64,000 bases of DNA from Sinorhizobium fredii NGR234 (GTDB lineage Bacteria > Pseudomonadota > Alphaproteobacteria > Rhizobiales > Rhizobiaceae): NCBI RefSeq assembly GCF_000018545.1, contig NC_012587.1, positions 496,001 to 560,000 of the forward strand, in the 5' to 3' direction. The notes under the pieces were generated by a model, which was not told where the DNA came from, searched no databases, and worked only from the letters and a program-made list of their open reading frames with translations. The translations under genes were made by a program, and so were the position numbers. Of the stretch, positions 45,373-55,098 are shown piece by piece; within the stretch, counting starts at the first letter, position 1; each line of letters opens with the position of its first letter.

Positions 45373-46434
45373 TCAGCGGCGCTCGGGCTGGTTGGGCAGA
45401 TGCACCTCGGCCGCTTTTACGCTGATCGCCCCGGTGACCGTTCCGTCGACGCCGGTGCCCGATCCGCTGTCGGCCTCGGCGCGGCTGATGAGCAGGGGCT
45501 GCGTGAGCGGGATGGAGACGGCTGCGCTCGCTGCAGGCGCGCTGCCGAGCTTCGCGGAAGCGACGACCGTGACGATCGGCGGCTTTTCCGGGAGGAGCGC
45601 GCCTTGCGCCCAGACCTTCTTCAATTCCGAAACGCTCATCGCGGCGACATTGACGTCGATGTCGTTGAGCGTGCCCGGGACGCGATAGGGACAGCGCTTC
45701 TTTCCGCAATTATGGGACGACGAGAATTGCCATAGCGCGTAGCCGTCCCAGTTGCCCATCGGGAAGACGTCGCGAATGTCGGGTTTGTAGCGGGCATACC
45801 AGAGCGGCAGGCGCGAAAGCAGCCGGTGTTGATGGCGGTTGGCGGCGATGTATTTCGCGGTAATGTGGTTGGTATAGAGGATGGGGTAACGCCCGGTGCG
45901 GGCCTTGATGTGGCCGGCAAAGATCGCGGCGTCCTCGAGCGACATGTAGTCTTCTGGATCGATGCCCTCGATGTCGAGGACCATCAGTTCGTCGTCGCGC
46001 GGCTCCGCATAGTCGAGGAAGTGATTGGCCTGATCGACAGGATTGCCCGGCCGCGCCAAATGATAGGCGCCCCACAGCAGTCCCTGGAAGCGCGCGATCA
46101 TCCGGCGGGTCTGGTAGAGTTCCCGGCTGACCGCATATTTTCGCCACATCGTCTTGCAGTGGGCGACAGTGTCTCCGCCGTGATCGCCGGTGCAGGTAAA
46201 GCTTTCAGGAAGGCCGTCGGAGGCTTTCGCGATGAACCCGGCGATGCGCTTGTCCTTCAGCATCGCGTCCCAGTCGATGCTGTTCAACTCGTATGCGTCG
46301 ACGATGATGGCGTTCTGCCGCGCTTTCCACGGCTCGACGTCAGCGGCGCGTGCGTTCGCCGCCGCAAAGGTCAGGCCCACCAGGGCCGCCAGGCGCAAGA
46401 TCATCCCCGAGATCGAGATTCCCCGCTTTTCCAT
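45373..46434 (-). CDS. GH25 family lysozyme, exported
   Basis: 353 residues with a signal peptide (LRLAALVGLTFAAANARA) and a GH25 beta/alpha barrel of about 220 residues. IDWDAML near the start, FIAKASDG, LLWGAYHLARPGNPVDQANHF and ELMVLDIEGIDPEDYM (catalytic Asp and Glu in DIEG) fit muramidases. WDGYALWQFSS with SHNCGKKRC and VPGTLNDIDVN closes the domain; the SSHNCGKKRC insert is unusual. An Ala/Pro-rich tail follows. Gram-negative GH25 enzymes may remodel the own wall or act on rivals; context does not decide. It is convergent with gbcB. Confidence 0.87.
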   Translation of the reverse strand: MEKRGISISGMILRLAALVGLTFAAANARAADVEPWKARQNAIIVDAYELNSIDWDAMLKDKRIAGFIAKASDGLPESFTCTGDHGGDTVAHCKTMWRKYAVSRELYQTRRMIARFQGLLWGAYHLARPGNPVDQANHFLDYAEPRDDELMVLDIEGIDPEDYMSLEDAAIFAGHIKARTGRYPILYTNHITAKYIAANRHQHRLLSRLPLWYARYKPDIRDVFPMGNWDGYALWQFSSSHNCGKKRCPYRVPGTLNDIDVNVAAMSVSELKKVWAQGALLPEKPPIVTVVASAKLGSAPAASAAVSIPLTQPLLISRAEADSGSGTGVDGTVTGAISVKAAEVHLPNQPERR

Positions 46435-46596
46435 TCTCTGAGATTGCCGACTTAGCGTTAAAGGGTCGTAAATCTCAGCCCCTCAGCCAATCTGCAGAAG
46501 AGCGCCGCTCCTGTACACTGACTCTTGGCGGTAAAGTGCCGCCGGACTCGGCTCTGGATTGTAACGCGAAATCCACGCAGGTTGGTCGTGCCCGGT

Positions 46597-47586
46597 CTAC
46601 AGGATGCCGACGCGCTTGAGGATGAGCCATGCCAGTCCCATGGAAGCGGCGATGATCAGCCCGGCAAAGAATGTGCCGCTGCCGTCGGCGAAGGGCAGGG
46701 CGCCCGTATTCATCCCGAAGAAACCGGTGACGAGCGTCGGCGGCAGGAGGAAGGCGGTCATCAGCGACAGGATGTAGAGGTGGCGGTTGGTCTCCGAGGA
46801 AATCTTGCTGTCGATCTCCTCGTGCAGCAGCCTGGCGCGCTCCTGAAGTGCAAAGACGTCGCGGTCGACCGTCTCCAGCCGGTCCGAAAGCCGCTCGGCC
46901 GCGTCGATGAAGCCCGGCGGCACCTCATCTTCATCCGAGGCGCCGGCGCGCCGCAGCAAGGCGAGGATCGTCCTCAGATGCCGATGCAAGCGCACCACCG
47001 TTCGGCGCAAGGGCGCGAGCCCCGGCTGCTGCCGGTGCCCCGCTTCGCCATAGACCCGGTCCTCGATGACGTTCAGCTCCTCCGTCAATTCGAGCACCAG
47101 GGTGATGAGCGTCCGCTGGAACTCGACAACCAGCATCTCGAAGAGATCGATCGGCCGGCCGCATTTGGCGCTTTTCTCGACGGCCGCCTTGACGCGGTCG
47201 ATGCTTCTCAGCGGATGCAGGCGGGTGGTGATGATCATCCGGTCGCTGACGGCGAAATGCAGCCAGCCGATCGTCTTGGTCATCGTGTCGAAGGTTCGCT
47301 CGAAATCGACAAGCGTGCCGTAGACGACGTCCTCGGCAACGGTAATCGCCGCCTGGGTGTCGTGACTGGTAAGGGTTGCAATCGCCGCCGGCGGCAGATT
47401 GCCGATGCGCTCGATCAGCGCCGGCGTGCGCGCATCGCTCAGCGCCAGATGCAGCCAGATCCAACCGTCGCCGGTTTGCAGGCTGTCGACGGGCGAATCG
47501 GTCGCGAGGGGCACGCAACGGCTTTCTCCGGGCAGGAACCGGTAGGCCCAGACGAGGCCGGGTATCTCGGGAGAAATCAGGTTCAT
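46597..47586 (-). CDS. CorA-family transporter (ZntB-like)
   Basis: 329 residues, complete. A long cytosolic N-terminal domain (ESRCVPLATD to the helical stalk), two C-terminal membrane helices and the signature GFFGMNTGALPF with GMN and the loop after it. GMNTGALP, rather than GMN-F/E, resembles ZntB-like members; cation choice is uncertain. The last residues are KRVGIL. The gene sits between the lysozyme gene and the RIME-type repeat. Confidence 0.9.
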   Translation of the reverse strand: MNLISPEIPGLVWAYRFLPGESRCVPLATDSPVDSLQTGDGWIWLHLALSDARTPALIERIGNLPPAAIATLTSHDTQAAITVAEDVVYGTLVDFERTFDTMTKTIGWLHFAVSDRMIITTRLHPLRSIDRVKAAVEKSAKCGRPIDLFEMLVVEFQRTLITLVLELTEELNVIEDRVYGEAGHRQQPGLAPLRRTVVRLHRHLRTILALLRRAGASDEDEVPPGFIDAAERLSDRLETVDRDVFALQERARLLHEEIDSKISSETNRHLYILSLMTAFLLPPTLVTGFFGMNTGALPFADGSGTFFAGLIIAASMGLAWLILKRVGIL

Positions 47587-47727
47587 TGGAGCGCCGTGAA
47601 CAGGGCCATGCGCAATGGCTTCTATTCGCCCTCAATGACAGTTTTGTTACAGTCTGCCGCCACCGCGATCAGGCAAGGAATTGACGTTGACGTTTACGTA
47701 AAAACAAATAGTGTGCGGCGCATGTCA

Positions 47728-47830
47728 TGCATGTCACCCAAAAGTGGGGAACGGTTTTGGGACAACGACATGCACAAGAACAAGACCTAAAGCGCATCGC
47801 ATGAATGTGATTGAATGCGACGCGCTTTAG
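47728..47830. repeat. RIME-like intergenic mosaic repeat, copy 1
   Basis: CATGCATGTCACCC at the start, ACATGCACAAGAACAAGACC in the middle and CTAAAGCGC...GCGCTTTAG at the end (47787 to 47830) form two short inverted-repeat units. A closely similar copy lies at 55099-55190. It fills the 114 bases before the acyl-CoA dehydrogenase gene. Confidence 0.75.
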
Positions 47831-47872
47831 GGCCGAAGAGCCTGCGCCTGCGGCCGCAAAGGGAGGAGCACC

Positions 47873-49654
47873 ATGTACAAGGCACCGGTGGACGAGATCG
47901 CATTCACCCTGAAGCACGTGGCCGGCATGGCCGAGGCCGTGCGAGCGGGCACTTTCGGTGAACTTGGCGAAGACCTCGTCGAGGCGATCCTGTCGGAAGC
48001 CGGCCGCTTTGCAACCGAAGAGGTGGCGCCGCTCGGCGAGGTCGGCGACCGGCAGGGCTCACGGCTTGTCGACGGCGCGGTCAAGACGCCGGAGGGCTGG
48101 CGCGATCTCTACCATGACTGGATTCAAGGTGGCTGGAACGGCCTGACGGCGCCCGAGGCTTTTGGTGGCCAGGACCTGCCGCACATGCTGCATGTCGCAG
48201 CCATGGAGATGTGGAACAGCGGCTCCATGGCCTTCGCGCTTGGCCCGACGCTGACCATGGGTGCGATCGAAGCGGTCGAGAAGCATGGCTCGGATGCCTT
48301 GAAGGCGACCTTTCTGTCGAAGATGGTCTCCGGCGAGTGGATGGGGACGATGAACCTGACCGAGCCGCATGCCGGTTCGGATCTGGGCGTGCTCAAGACC
48401 CGTGCCGAGCGCCGCGCCGACGGCACCTACCGCATCTTCGGCCAGAAGATCTTCATCACCTGGGGCGAGCACGATTTCACCGACAACATCGTCCACCTCG
48501 TCCTGGCGCGCTTGCCGGATGCGCCGGCCGGCACGAAGGGCATCTCGCTCTTTCTCGTGCCGAAATTCCTCGTCAATGCGGACGGTTCGCTCGGCGCCCG
48601 CAACGATCTTTTCTGCCATTCGCTCGAGCACAAGCTCGGCATTCACGGGTCGCCGACCTGCACGATGATCTACGGCGACGGCAGGTTCGGCGATGAAAAG
48701 GGTGCGATCGGTTACCTGGTCGGCGAGGAAAACCGCGGGCTTGCCTGCATGTTCACGATGATGAACAACGCCCGCCTGGCCGTCGGCATGCAGGGCGTGG
48801 CGATCGCCGAGGCCGCCACCCAGAAGGCAATCGCCTATGCCAGGGAACGCACCCAGGGCCGGGCGCCCGGCTGGACCGGTCAAGGCATGAGCCCGATCAT
48901 CGAGCATCCGGATATCGCCCGCACGTTGCTGACGATGAAGGCGCTGACTCAAGGGGCGCGCGCCATTGCCTATGCCTGCGCGCACGCCGTCGACATGGCG
49001 CATGCGAGCCACAGCGAAAAGGCCCACCAATGGCAGGAGCGCTCGAGCCTGCTGACGCCGATTGCCAAATCCTTTGCCACAGATGCCGGCGTCGACGTCG
49101 CCTCCATGGGCATCCAGGTGCATGGCGGCATGGGTTTCATCGAGGAAACCGGTGCGGCCCGCTATCTGCGCGACGCGCGCATTGCGCCAATCTATGAAGG
49201 CACCAACGGCATCCAGGCGATCGACCTCGTCACCCGCAAGCTGCGGCTCTCGGAGGGCGCCCAGGTGCGCGGCTTCATCGGCGAGCTTCGTGAAGTCGCT
49301 CATGCCGTTGCGGCTTCGAACAGGCAGGGGTTCGGGGAGACCGCAGCGCGCCTGGAGGCGTCGATTGCCGATCTTGCCGACGCCACCGAATGGCTGCTTG
49401 CAGCACTGGCCGAGGGACGAACCGCCGAAGCGCTTGCCGGCGCGACCGCCTACCAGCGCCTCTTCGGCCTGGCGCTGACCGGCGTCTATCTCGCCAAGGG
49501 CGGCCTGGCGGAAGCCGGTGACGGGAAGCAGGAGGCGCGCATCGCGCTCTGCCGCTTCGCCGCGGAAAATCTGCTGGCCGAAACGGCGGCGCTCAGGGAC
49601 CGCGTCGTCGCCGGGGCGGACAGCCTCGCCGCCGCCCGCGCCATTCTCGACTAA
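47873..49654 (+). CDS. Acyl-CoA dehydrogenase
   Basis: 593 residues, a long ACAD-type flavoprotein: MGTMNLTEPHAGSDLGVLKT and IFITWGEHDFTDNIVH (FAD, substrate), VQVHGGMGFIEETG-like GIQVHGGMGFIEETGAARY with IAPIYEGTNGIQAIDL holding the catalytic Glu region, and an extra C-terminal helical part typical of the long chain type. The specificity is unknown. GGGAGGAGC precedes the ATG. It is followed by an enoyl-CoA hydratase gene, so the two probably act in one beta-oxidation branch. Confidence 0.93.
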   Translation: MYKAPVDEIAFTLKHVAGMAEAVRAGTFGELGEDLVEAILSEAGRFATEEVAPLGEVGDRQGSRLVDGAVKTPEGWRDLYHDWIQGGWNGLTAPEAFGGQDLPHMLHVAAMEMWNSGSMAFALGPTLTMGAIEAVEKHGSDALKATFLSKMVSGEWMGTMNLTEPHAGSDLGVLKTRAERRADGTYRIFGQKIFITWGEHDFTDNIVHLVLARLPDAPAGTKGISLFLVPKFLVNADGSLGARNDLFCHSLEHKLGIHGSPTCTMIYGDGRFGDEKGAIGYLVGEENRGLACMFTMMNNARLAVGMQGVAIAEAATQKAIAYARERTQGRAPGWTGQGMSPIIEHPDIARTLLTMKALTQGARAIAYACAHAVDMAHASHSEKAHQWQERSSLLTPIAKSFATDAGVDVASMGIQVHGGMGFIEETGAARYLRDARIAPIYEGTNGIQAIDLVTRKLRLSEGAQVRGFIGELREVAHAVAASNRQGFGETAARLEASIADLADATEWLLAALAEGRTAEALAGATAYQRLFGLALTGVYLAKGGLAEAGDGKQEARIALCRFAAENLLAETAALRDRVVAGADSLAAARAILD

Positions 49655-49657
49655 AGC

Positions 49658-49690
49658 TGGAAGAGGAAGAGGGCGTGCGGCTTTCGCCTG
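49658..49690. repeat. Degenerate copy of the 39.25-kb intergenic repeat
   Basis: GGAAGAGGAAGAGGGCGTGC and then GGCTTTCGCC match the core of the repeat at 39256-39303 with several changes and a lost right arm. It lies between the acyl-CoA dehydrogenase and hydratase genes. Confidence 0.4.
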
Positions 49691-49720
49691 CAGGGCCACG
49701 TCTCAAGATAGGGAATTCCC

Positions 49721-50473
49721 ATGACCGATCATGTACTCGTCGAACGTCCGGAGGCCTATCCTGGCGTACAGGTGATCCGCTTCAACCGGCCGGAAAAGAA
49801 GAACGCCTTCACCCGCGAGATGTACGCGAAGATGACCAATGCGCTGACGGTCGCCGTATCGGACCCGGCGATCCGCGCCACCGCATTCCTCGGAACGGAT
49901 GGCTGTTTTTCGGCCGGCAACGACATGAATGACTTCCTGGCCTTCGCCATGGGCGGGAGCATGGGCGGCGAGGTTCTCGATTTCCTTCGCGCCTTGGCGA
50001 GCGCGACGAAGCCGGTCGTCTCCGGCGTCGACGGTCTGGCGATCGGCATCGGCACGACGATCCATCTCCACTGCGACCTGACGGTCGCCTCGGCCCGGTC
50101 GGTGTTCAAGACGCCCTTCGTCGATCTGGCGCTTGTGCCGGAAGCGGCCTCCAGCCTGCTCGCACCGCGCATCATGGGTCATCAGCGCGCCTTTGCCCTT
50201 CTTGCCGCCGGCGAGCCGCTCGAAGCGGCCGAAGCCCTTCAGGCCGGGCTGATCTGGAAGATCGTCGGCGAGAATGCCGTCGAGGAGGAAACGCTGGCCC
50301 TTGCCGCGCGTCTTGCCAGGAAGCCGCCCGAGGCGCTGCGCATCGCCCGTGACCTGATCCGCGGCGACCGGAATGACGTTCTTGCTCGGATCGACAAGGA
50401 GGCCGAGCATTTTGCCGCGCAGCTGAAGAGCACCGAGGCGCGGGCCGCCTTCGAGGCCTTCATGCGCAGGTGA
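49721..50473 (+). CDS. Enoyl-CoA hydratase/isomerase family protein
   Basis: 250 residues of the crotonase fold. LGTDGCFSAGNDMNDFLAF holds oxyanion hole 1; VDGLAIGIGTTIHLHCDLTVAS holds oxyanion hole 2; KTPFVDLALVPEAAS has one of the usual acidic residues. The position of the second catalytic Glu is not clear, so this may be an isomerase or hydratase. AGGG lies 9 bases before the ATG. It ends 319 bases before mcpU. Confidence 0.88.
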   Translation: MTDHVLVERPEAYPGVQVIRFNRPEKKNAFTREMYAKMTNALTVAVSDPAIRATAFLGTDGCFSAGNDMNDFLAFAMGGSMGGEVLDFLRALASATKPVVSGVDGLAIGIGTTIHLHCDLTVASARSVFKTPFVDLALVPEAASSLLAPRIMGHQRAFALLAAGEPLEAAEALQAGLIWKIVGENAVEEETLALAARLARKPPEALRIARDLIRGDRNDVLARIDKEAEHFAAQLKSTEARAAFEAFMRR

Positions 50474-50792
50474 TGGCGTTCAGAACCGCCTGCGGCACCC
50501 TGAAATTGCATATGTCAATATTAATCGCATCTTAAATAGCACTCGTTAGCGTCCGGCGGCAGTAGGCCCATCCTCAAAGCCGCGCAGGTTTGTGCATTCG
50601 CAGAACGCGCGGCGCTTCGATGCCGGCCTTCCGGCCGCATGAAGCATGGCCGGCCTTGCCCTCGCGGCATGTCCAATCGCTCTCCCGCAGTCTTTTCCTG
50701 TCGCCACGGCGTTCGGGCTGTCGACGCGCGGAAGGATCCATCACGCGCTGTTGTCCGGCAAAGCTGCCGGCAACTTCCAAGGAGCCCACCCC
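50474..50792 (+). other. Leader region of mcpU, no gene seen
   Basis: The 319 bases start with an AT-rich piece (TATGTCAATATTAATCGCATC near 50511-50530) that could hold a promoter. An open frame from 50646 continues in phase into mcpU but has no ribosome site and no similarity to the usual N-terminus. I see no other gene. Confidence 0.45.
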
Positions 50793-52892
50793 TTGTCCAA
50801 ACGATCGAATCTGATGACGCGCATCCTGGTTGCCGCGTCCTGCGTCGTCGTCGGCGCCTTCGCCGGCTTTTCCGTCTACATCGATACGCTTCAGCGCGGC
50901 ACGACCACAAAGGCCGTCGAAGAGAATATTGCCTCCTCCGGCAAGCAGGCGGCTGAAAGCGTCGCCAACTGGCTGAACGGCCGCGTGACGCTCACCGCCA
51001 TGGCGGCGGACGCTGCGGCGCGCGCAAGCGACGAGGCCGCCATCCTTGCCGCACTCAAGAACGATGTCCTGACCGGCGAGTTCATGTCGACCTATGTCGG
51101 CAACGGGAGCGGCAAATTCATCACCTGGCCGGAGATGAAGCTGCCCGAGGGCTATGACCCGCGCCAGCGTCCCTGGTATCAGCAGGCGGTCAAGACCGAC
51201 GCCCGCGTGCTCACCGAGCCCTATATCGACGCCTCGAGCGGTGACCTGATCATCAGCGCGGCCATGCCGGTCAAGCGAGAAGGCAAGCTCTATGGCGTCG
51301 CTGCCAGCGACTTCTCGCTGAAAACCCTGGTCTCGATGATCACCGACATCGACGTCGGGGGTGAGGGGTTTGCCTTCCTGGCAAGCAAGGACGGCCAGAT
51401 CCTCGTCCATCCCGATGCCAAGCTCGTGACGAAGACGCTTTCCGATGCCTTCCCGGTCGATACACCTTCGATCGGCAGCGGCATCATGCACACTGAACTC
51501 GGCGGCAAGCCGATGCTCGTCAGTTTCGTGCCGGTCCAGGGGCTTCCCTCCGTGGAATGGTATATCGGCTTCGCGCTTGACGCCGACGCCGCCTATTCGG
51601 CGATCAGCCAGTTCCGCATCGCCGCGACCGTTGCGACCCTTCTTGCCGTCGGCGCCATGATCGTCTTCCTGGCAACTCTGCTCAGCCGTCTCGTGATCCG
51701 CCCGGTAACGCAGATGACCGGCGCCATGGAGAAGCTTGCCGCCGGCAATCTTGACGTTGCCATCCCGGGCGAGGAACGTCGTGACCAGATCGGCTCCATG
51801 GCGGCGGCCGTCGCCGTCTTCCGTGCCAATGCCCTCGAACGCGCCCGGCTCGAGGACGAGGCGCATGCCAACCGGTCGCTCTCCGAGCGCGAGCGCCTCG
51901 AGCGAGAGGCGCAAAAGGCGCGTGATGTTGCGGAAGTCCAGCATGCCGTAGAAGCGCTGGCGACCGGCCTCGGCCGGCTTGCCGACGGTGATCTCGCCTA
52001 CCGGATCGAAAATCCTTTCGCCGATCGCCTCGACCGGCTGAGAGCCGATTTCAACAATTCCGTCGCCAAGCTGCACGATGCGCTCCGCGCCGTTGGCGCC
52101 AATGCCCGGGCGATCGATGCCGGTGCGAGCGAGATTCGTTCGGCTGCCGACGATCTTGCCCGCCGCACCGAACAGCAGGCGGCCTCCGTCGAAGAGACCG
52201 CTGCAGCGCTCGAAGAGATCACCACGACCGTGAAGGACTCCGCCCATCGCGCCGAGGAGGTTGGCGGTCTCGTCGCCCGCACCCGCGCCGGCGCGGAGAA
52301 ATCCGGCGAAGTGGTGCAGAATGCGGTCGAGGCGATGCAGGCGATCGAGAAGTCATCGGGTGAGATCTCCAACATTATCGGCGTGATCGACGACATCGCC
52401 TTCCAGACCAATCTGCTGGCGCTCAATGCCGGCGTCGAGGCGGCGCGGGCAGGCGAGGCCGGTAAGGGTTTTGCCGTCGTCGCCCAGGAAGTGCGCGAAC
52501 TCGCCCAGCGTTCGGCCAATGCCGCCAAGGAGATCAAGGCGCTGATCACCACCTCCGGCGACCAGGTCCGCTCCGGCGTGGCGCTGGTCGGCGAAACCGG
52601 CCGGGCGCTGCAGGCGATCGTCGCCGAAGTGCAGGAGATCAACAAGCATGTCAGCGCGATTGTCACCGCGACGCGCGAACAGTCGACCGGTCTTCAGGAG
52701 ATCAACACGGCGGTGAACACGATGGACCAGGGCACGCAGCAGAATGCGGCGATGGTCGAGGAGCAGACGGCTGCGAGCCACGGGCTGGCGCAGGAAGCCG
52801 CCGCGCTCAATGCGCTGCTCGCTCAGTTCAAGCTGGGGGATGGGCAGGCGTCTGCAAGCTTCGTCGCCGGCCAACGCCGCTACGCGGCCTGA
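50793..52892 (+). CDS. mcpU: Methyl-accepting chemotaxis protein (McpU type)
   Basis: 699 residues from TTG 50793, with AAGGAG 9 bases ahead. Build: membrane segment 1 ([19 protein letters not shown]), periplasmic Cache domain (about 35-280), membrane segment 2 near residue 290, HAMP ([19 protein letters not shown]), a second HAMP-like unit (about 390-445) and the signalling domain with [20 protein letters not shown]. The ligand acids known for S. meliloti McpU (two Asp 27 apart) appear here as Asp146 and Asp173 in EPYIDAS and AASDF. McpU senses amino acids. The neighbouring hydratase and dehydrogenase genes fit the S. meliloti mcpU locus. Confidence 0.85.
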   Translation: MSKRSNLMTRILVAASCVVVGAFAGFSVYIDTLQRGTTTKAVEENIASSGKQAAESVANWLNGRVTLTAMAADAAARASDEAAILAALKNDVLTGEFMSTYVGNGSGKFITWPEMKLPEGYDPRQRPWYQQAVKTDARVLTEPYIDASSGDLIISAAMPVKREGKLYGVAASDFSLKTLVSMITDIDVGGEGFAFLASKDGQILVHPDAKLVTKTLSDAFPVDTPSIGSGIMHTELGGKPMLVSFVPVQGLPSVEWYIGFALDADAAYSAISQFRIAATVATLLAVGAMIVFLATLLSRLVIRPVTQMTGAMEKLAAGNLDVAIPGEERRDQIGSMAAAVAVFRANALERARLEDEAHANRSLSERERLEREAQKARDVAEVQHAVEALATGLGRLADGDLAYRIENPFADRLDRLRADFNNSVAKLHDALRAVGANARAIDAGASEIRSAADDLARRTEQQAASVEETAAALEEITTTVKDSAHRAEEVGGLVARTRAGAEKSGEVVQNAVEAMQAIEKSSGEISNIIGVIDDIAFQTNLLALNAGVEAARAGEAGKGFAVVAQEVRELAQRSANAAKEIKALITTSGDQVRSGVALVGETGRALQAIVAEVQEINKHVSAIVTATREQSTGLQEINTAVNTMDQGTQQNAAMVEEQTAASHGLAQEAAALNALLAQFKLGDGQASASFVAGQRRYAA

Positions 52893-52908
52893 CGGACGTC
52901 CCAGAAGC

Positions 52909-52946
52909 GAGAGGCCCGGCCAACCACCGGGCCTCTTTCATTTTTC
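52909..52946 (+). terminator. Intrinsic terminator of mcpU
   Basis: AGAGGCCCGG at 52910-52919 pairs with CCGGGCCTCT at 52927-52936, followed by TTCATTTTT. It lies 17 bases after the stop and runs into the end of the convergent RNA methylase gene. Confidence 0.85.
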
Positions 52947-54185
52947 GAGCGTTGCGACCGCCTCGACATGCGCCGACCAGAGGAACTGGTCGATGGGGGT
53001 CACCGATCTGATGCGATAGCCGGCGGCAACGAGGATCGACAGATCCCTGGCGAGCGTCACCGGGTTGCAGGAGACGGCGGCGATCTTCTTCACGCCGGAG
53101 CGGGCGAGTTCGTGGCACTGTGCCTCGGCGCCGGCCCGCGGCGGGTCGAAGACGACCGCGTCGAAGACCTTCAGCTCCTGCGCCATCATCGGCCGGCGGA
53201 AGAGGTCGCGCTTCTCGACCGTCACCGGCTTCAGCCCTTGCGTGTTGCGCGCCGCGAAGTCGAGCGCCTTCAGCGCCTTGTCTTCGCCTTCGACCGCGTG
53301 GACGCGTGCAGTGCGGGCAATCCGCAGCGCAAAGGTGCCTATGCCGGCGAAGAGATCGGCGACGCGCTTCGCCTTGCCGATGTGACCGAGGACCAGCTTG
53401 GCCATCGCCTCCTCGGCCGGCCGGGTCGCCTGCGTAAAGGCACCGGGTGGCGGCGAAACCGACACGCCGTCGAAGTCGATCAATGGCTTGACCGGCTCGA
53501 TGATGATCTCGCCATTCAGGCTGACGCGGGCAATGCCCCGCTCGCCGAGAACGGCCTCGACGGTCGAGCGTCGCTGCCTGTCACTGAGCTTGATGTCTTC
53601 GAAGGCAAGGTCGAGTCCTGAGTCGGTCTCGAGCACGGTGATCCGGAACGGCTCGGCGCCCGACGCCATCGCTGCCGCAATCTTGCGGATGGTCGGGAGC
53701 CGCGAGACGATGCCCGGGCTCGTGATCGGACATTCGCCGACCGCGACGATATGGTGGCTTTGCGCCTGGTTGAAGCCGAGCAGCAGTTCCTTCTCCGTCC
53801 GCCGGGCCGTGAACACGGCGCGCCGGCGCTCGCCCGGTCGCGCGATGATCAAAGGTGCCACCTCGGGCTTCAGGCCCTTCGACTTCAGGGCGTCGATGAC
53901 CAGATTGCGTTTGAAGGCGTGATAGAGCGGGTCGGAGGCATGCTGCAGCGTGCAACCGCCGCAGGTGCCGTTGACGCCGTCCGGGCCGAAGTGCCGGCAT
54001 GTCGGCTCGATGCGGTCCGGCGAGGCCTCCTTCAGCGAGATCAGCGTGCCGTGCGCCTTGTTGACGGCAAGCGCGACGGTTTCTCCCGGCAGGGTAAAGG
54101 GTGCGTAGACCGGGCCGGCTTCGGTCTGGGCGATGCCGTCGCCCTGGGCGCCGAGACGATTGACGGTGACGATCTCGGTGCTCAT
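52938..54185 (-). CDS. TrmA-family RNA (uracil-5) methyltransferase
   Basis: 415 residues. An N-terminal TRAM-like part (MSTEIVTVNRLGAQGDGIAQ), a cysteine cluster CRHFGPDGVNGTCGGC that can bind 4Fe-4S, the SAM site ADLFAGIGTFALRIA, DPPRAG and catalytic Cys in AAVSCNPVTLARDLSIL match RlmD/RumA-like 5-methyluridine methylases. Target (23S U1939 or U747, or tRNA) is not decided. Its ATG at 54185 overlaps the tlyA stop by 4 bases. Confidence 0.9.
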   Translation of the reverse strand: MSTEIVTVNRLGAQGDGIAQTEAGPVYAPFTLPGETVALAVNKAHGTLISLKEASPDRIEPTCRHFGPDGVNGTCGGCTLQHASDPLYHAFKRNLVIDALKSKGLKPEVAPLIIARPGERRRAVFTARRTEKELLLGFNQAQSHHIVAVGECPITSPGIVSRLPTIRKIAAAMASGAEPFRITVLETDSGLDLAFEDIKLSDRQRRSTVEAVLGERGIARVSLNGEIIIEPVKPLIDFDGVSVSPPPGAFTQATRPAEEAMAKLVLGHIGKAKRVADLFAGIGTFALRIARTARVHAVEGEDKALKALDFAARNTQGLKPVTVEKRDLFRRPMMAQELKVFDAVVFDPPRAGAEAQCHELARSGVKKIAAVSCNPVTLARDLSILVAAGYRIRSVTPIDQFLWSAHVEAVATLEK

Positions 54186-54937
54186 GGCTTCAGCCCTGCG
54201 AGGAGAAATTCCTTGTTGCCGTCGCCGCCGGCAATGGGCGAGGGGACGAGGCCAAGGCTCCGCCAGCCCATGTCTTCTACCAGCCAGCGCTCGAGCTCGG
54301 CGGCGACGGTGGGCGCACTCTCCGGATCCTTGAGGAGGCCGGCCTTGCTGATCGCATCGCGTCCGGCCTCGAACTGCGGCTTGACGAGCAGGATGCAACG
54401 GGCGCCGGGCCCGGCAAGGGACAGCGCCGGCGGCAGCGCCAGCTTGAGCGAGATGAAGGACACGTCGGAGACGATGAAGGTGATGGTTCGGTTGCCGATA
54501 TCGTCTGCCGTCATCGCCCGGGCATTCAGCCCTTCGATATTCGTGACCCCCGGGTCTTCCGCGATGCGCGGATGCATCTGCCCGTGGCCGACGTCGACCG
54601 CGACGACATGGGCGGCACCGCGTTTCAGGAGTACCTCGGTGAAGCCCCCCGTCGAGGCGCCGATGTCGAGGCAGATCTGACCTGCCGGATCGAAGCCGAA
54701 ATGGTCGAGTGCGCCAACGAGCTTCAAGGCGGCGCGGGAGACATAATCCTGCGCCGGATCGTCGATCGTGATCGTTGCGTTTGCCGCAAAGGCAGTGGCG
54801 GGCTTGGTCACGGTGCGCCCGTCGACCATGACGGTCCCCCGTTGGATCGCGTCGCGGGCGCGGGCGCGGCTGGCCACCAGGCCCTTGTTCAGCAGCAATT
54901 GGTCGAGCCGGATCGTGGAGTGCTTGTTATCGGACAT
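54182..54937 (-). CDS. tlyA: TlyA-type rRNA ribose methyltransferase
   Basis: 251 residues. An N-terminal S4 RNA-binding domain (RLDQLLLNKGLVASRARARDAI) is followed by a FtsJ-like SAM fold with CLDIGASTGGFTEVLLKRGAAHVVAVDVGHGQMHP. TlyA adds 2'-O-methyl groups to rRNA (16S and 23S cytidines in mycobacteria); rhizobial targets are assumed alike. It lies 249 bases after dxs on the same strand, across the RIME-like repeats, and runs straight into the RNA methylase gene. Confidence 0.9.
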   Translation of the reverse strand: MSDNKHSTIRLDQLLLNKGLVASRARARDAIQRGTVMVDGRTVTKPATAFAANATITIDDPAQDYVSRAALKLVGALDHFGFDPAGQICLDIGASTGGFTEVLLKRGAAHVVAVDVGHGQMHPRIAEDPGVTNIEGLNARAMTADDIGNRTITFIVSDVSFISLKLALPPALSLAGPGARCILLVKPQFEAGRDAISKAGLLKDPESAPTVAAELERWLVEDMGWRSLGLVPSPIAGGDGNKEFLLAGLKP

Positions 54938-54996
54938 GGGCCGTCATCGCCCGTCGCGAGGCACATTGCAAGGGCGTTCGGCAAGATCTGCCTACT

Positions 54997-55095
54997 GCAT
55001 GTCTCCTTAAATCGACCTCGATTTAAGGACGAAGACATGCAGCAATTCAAAGTGCTACAGCGACCTTTGCGCGCCTGGTAAGGCGCGCGGCGCTG
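54997..55095. repeat. RIME-like repeat, palindromic unit
   Basis: GCATGTCT at 54997-55004 pairs with AGACATGC at 55033-55040, and CCTTAAATCG pairs with CGATTTAAGG inside it. A second palindrome CTACAGCG...GCGCTGTAG (55056-55097) encloses GCGCGCC/GGCGCGC. These are hallmarks of rhizobial intergenic mosaic elements. Confidence 0.75.
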
Positions 55096-55098
55096 TAG

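Noticed and set aside
50574..52247. 557-codon open frame opposite mcpU
   Set aside because: Antisense shadow; composition is Gly/Arg/Asp-rich and no domain is seen.
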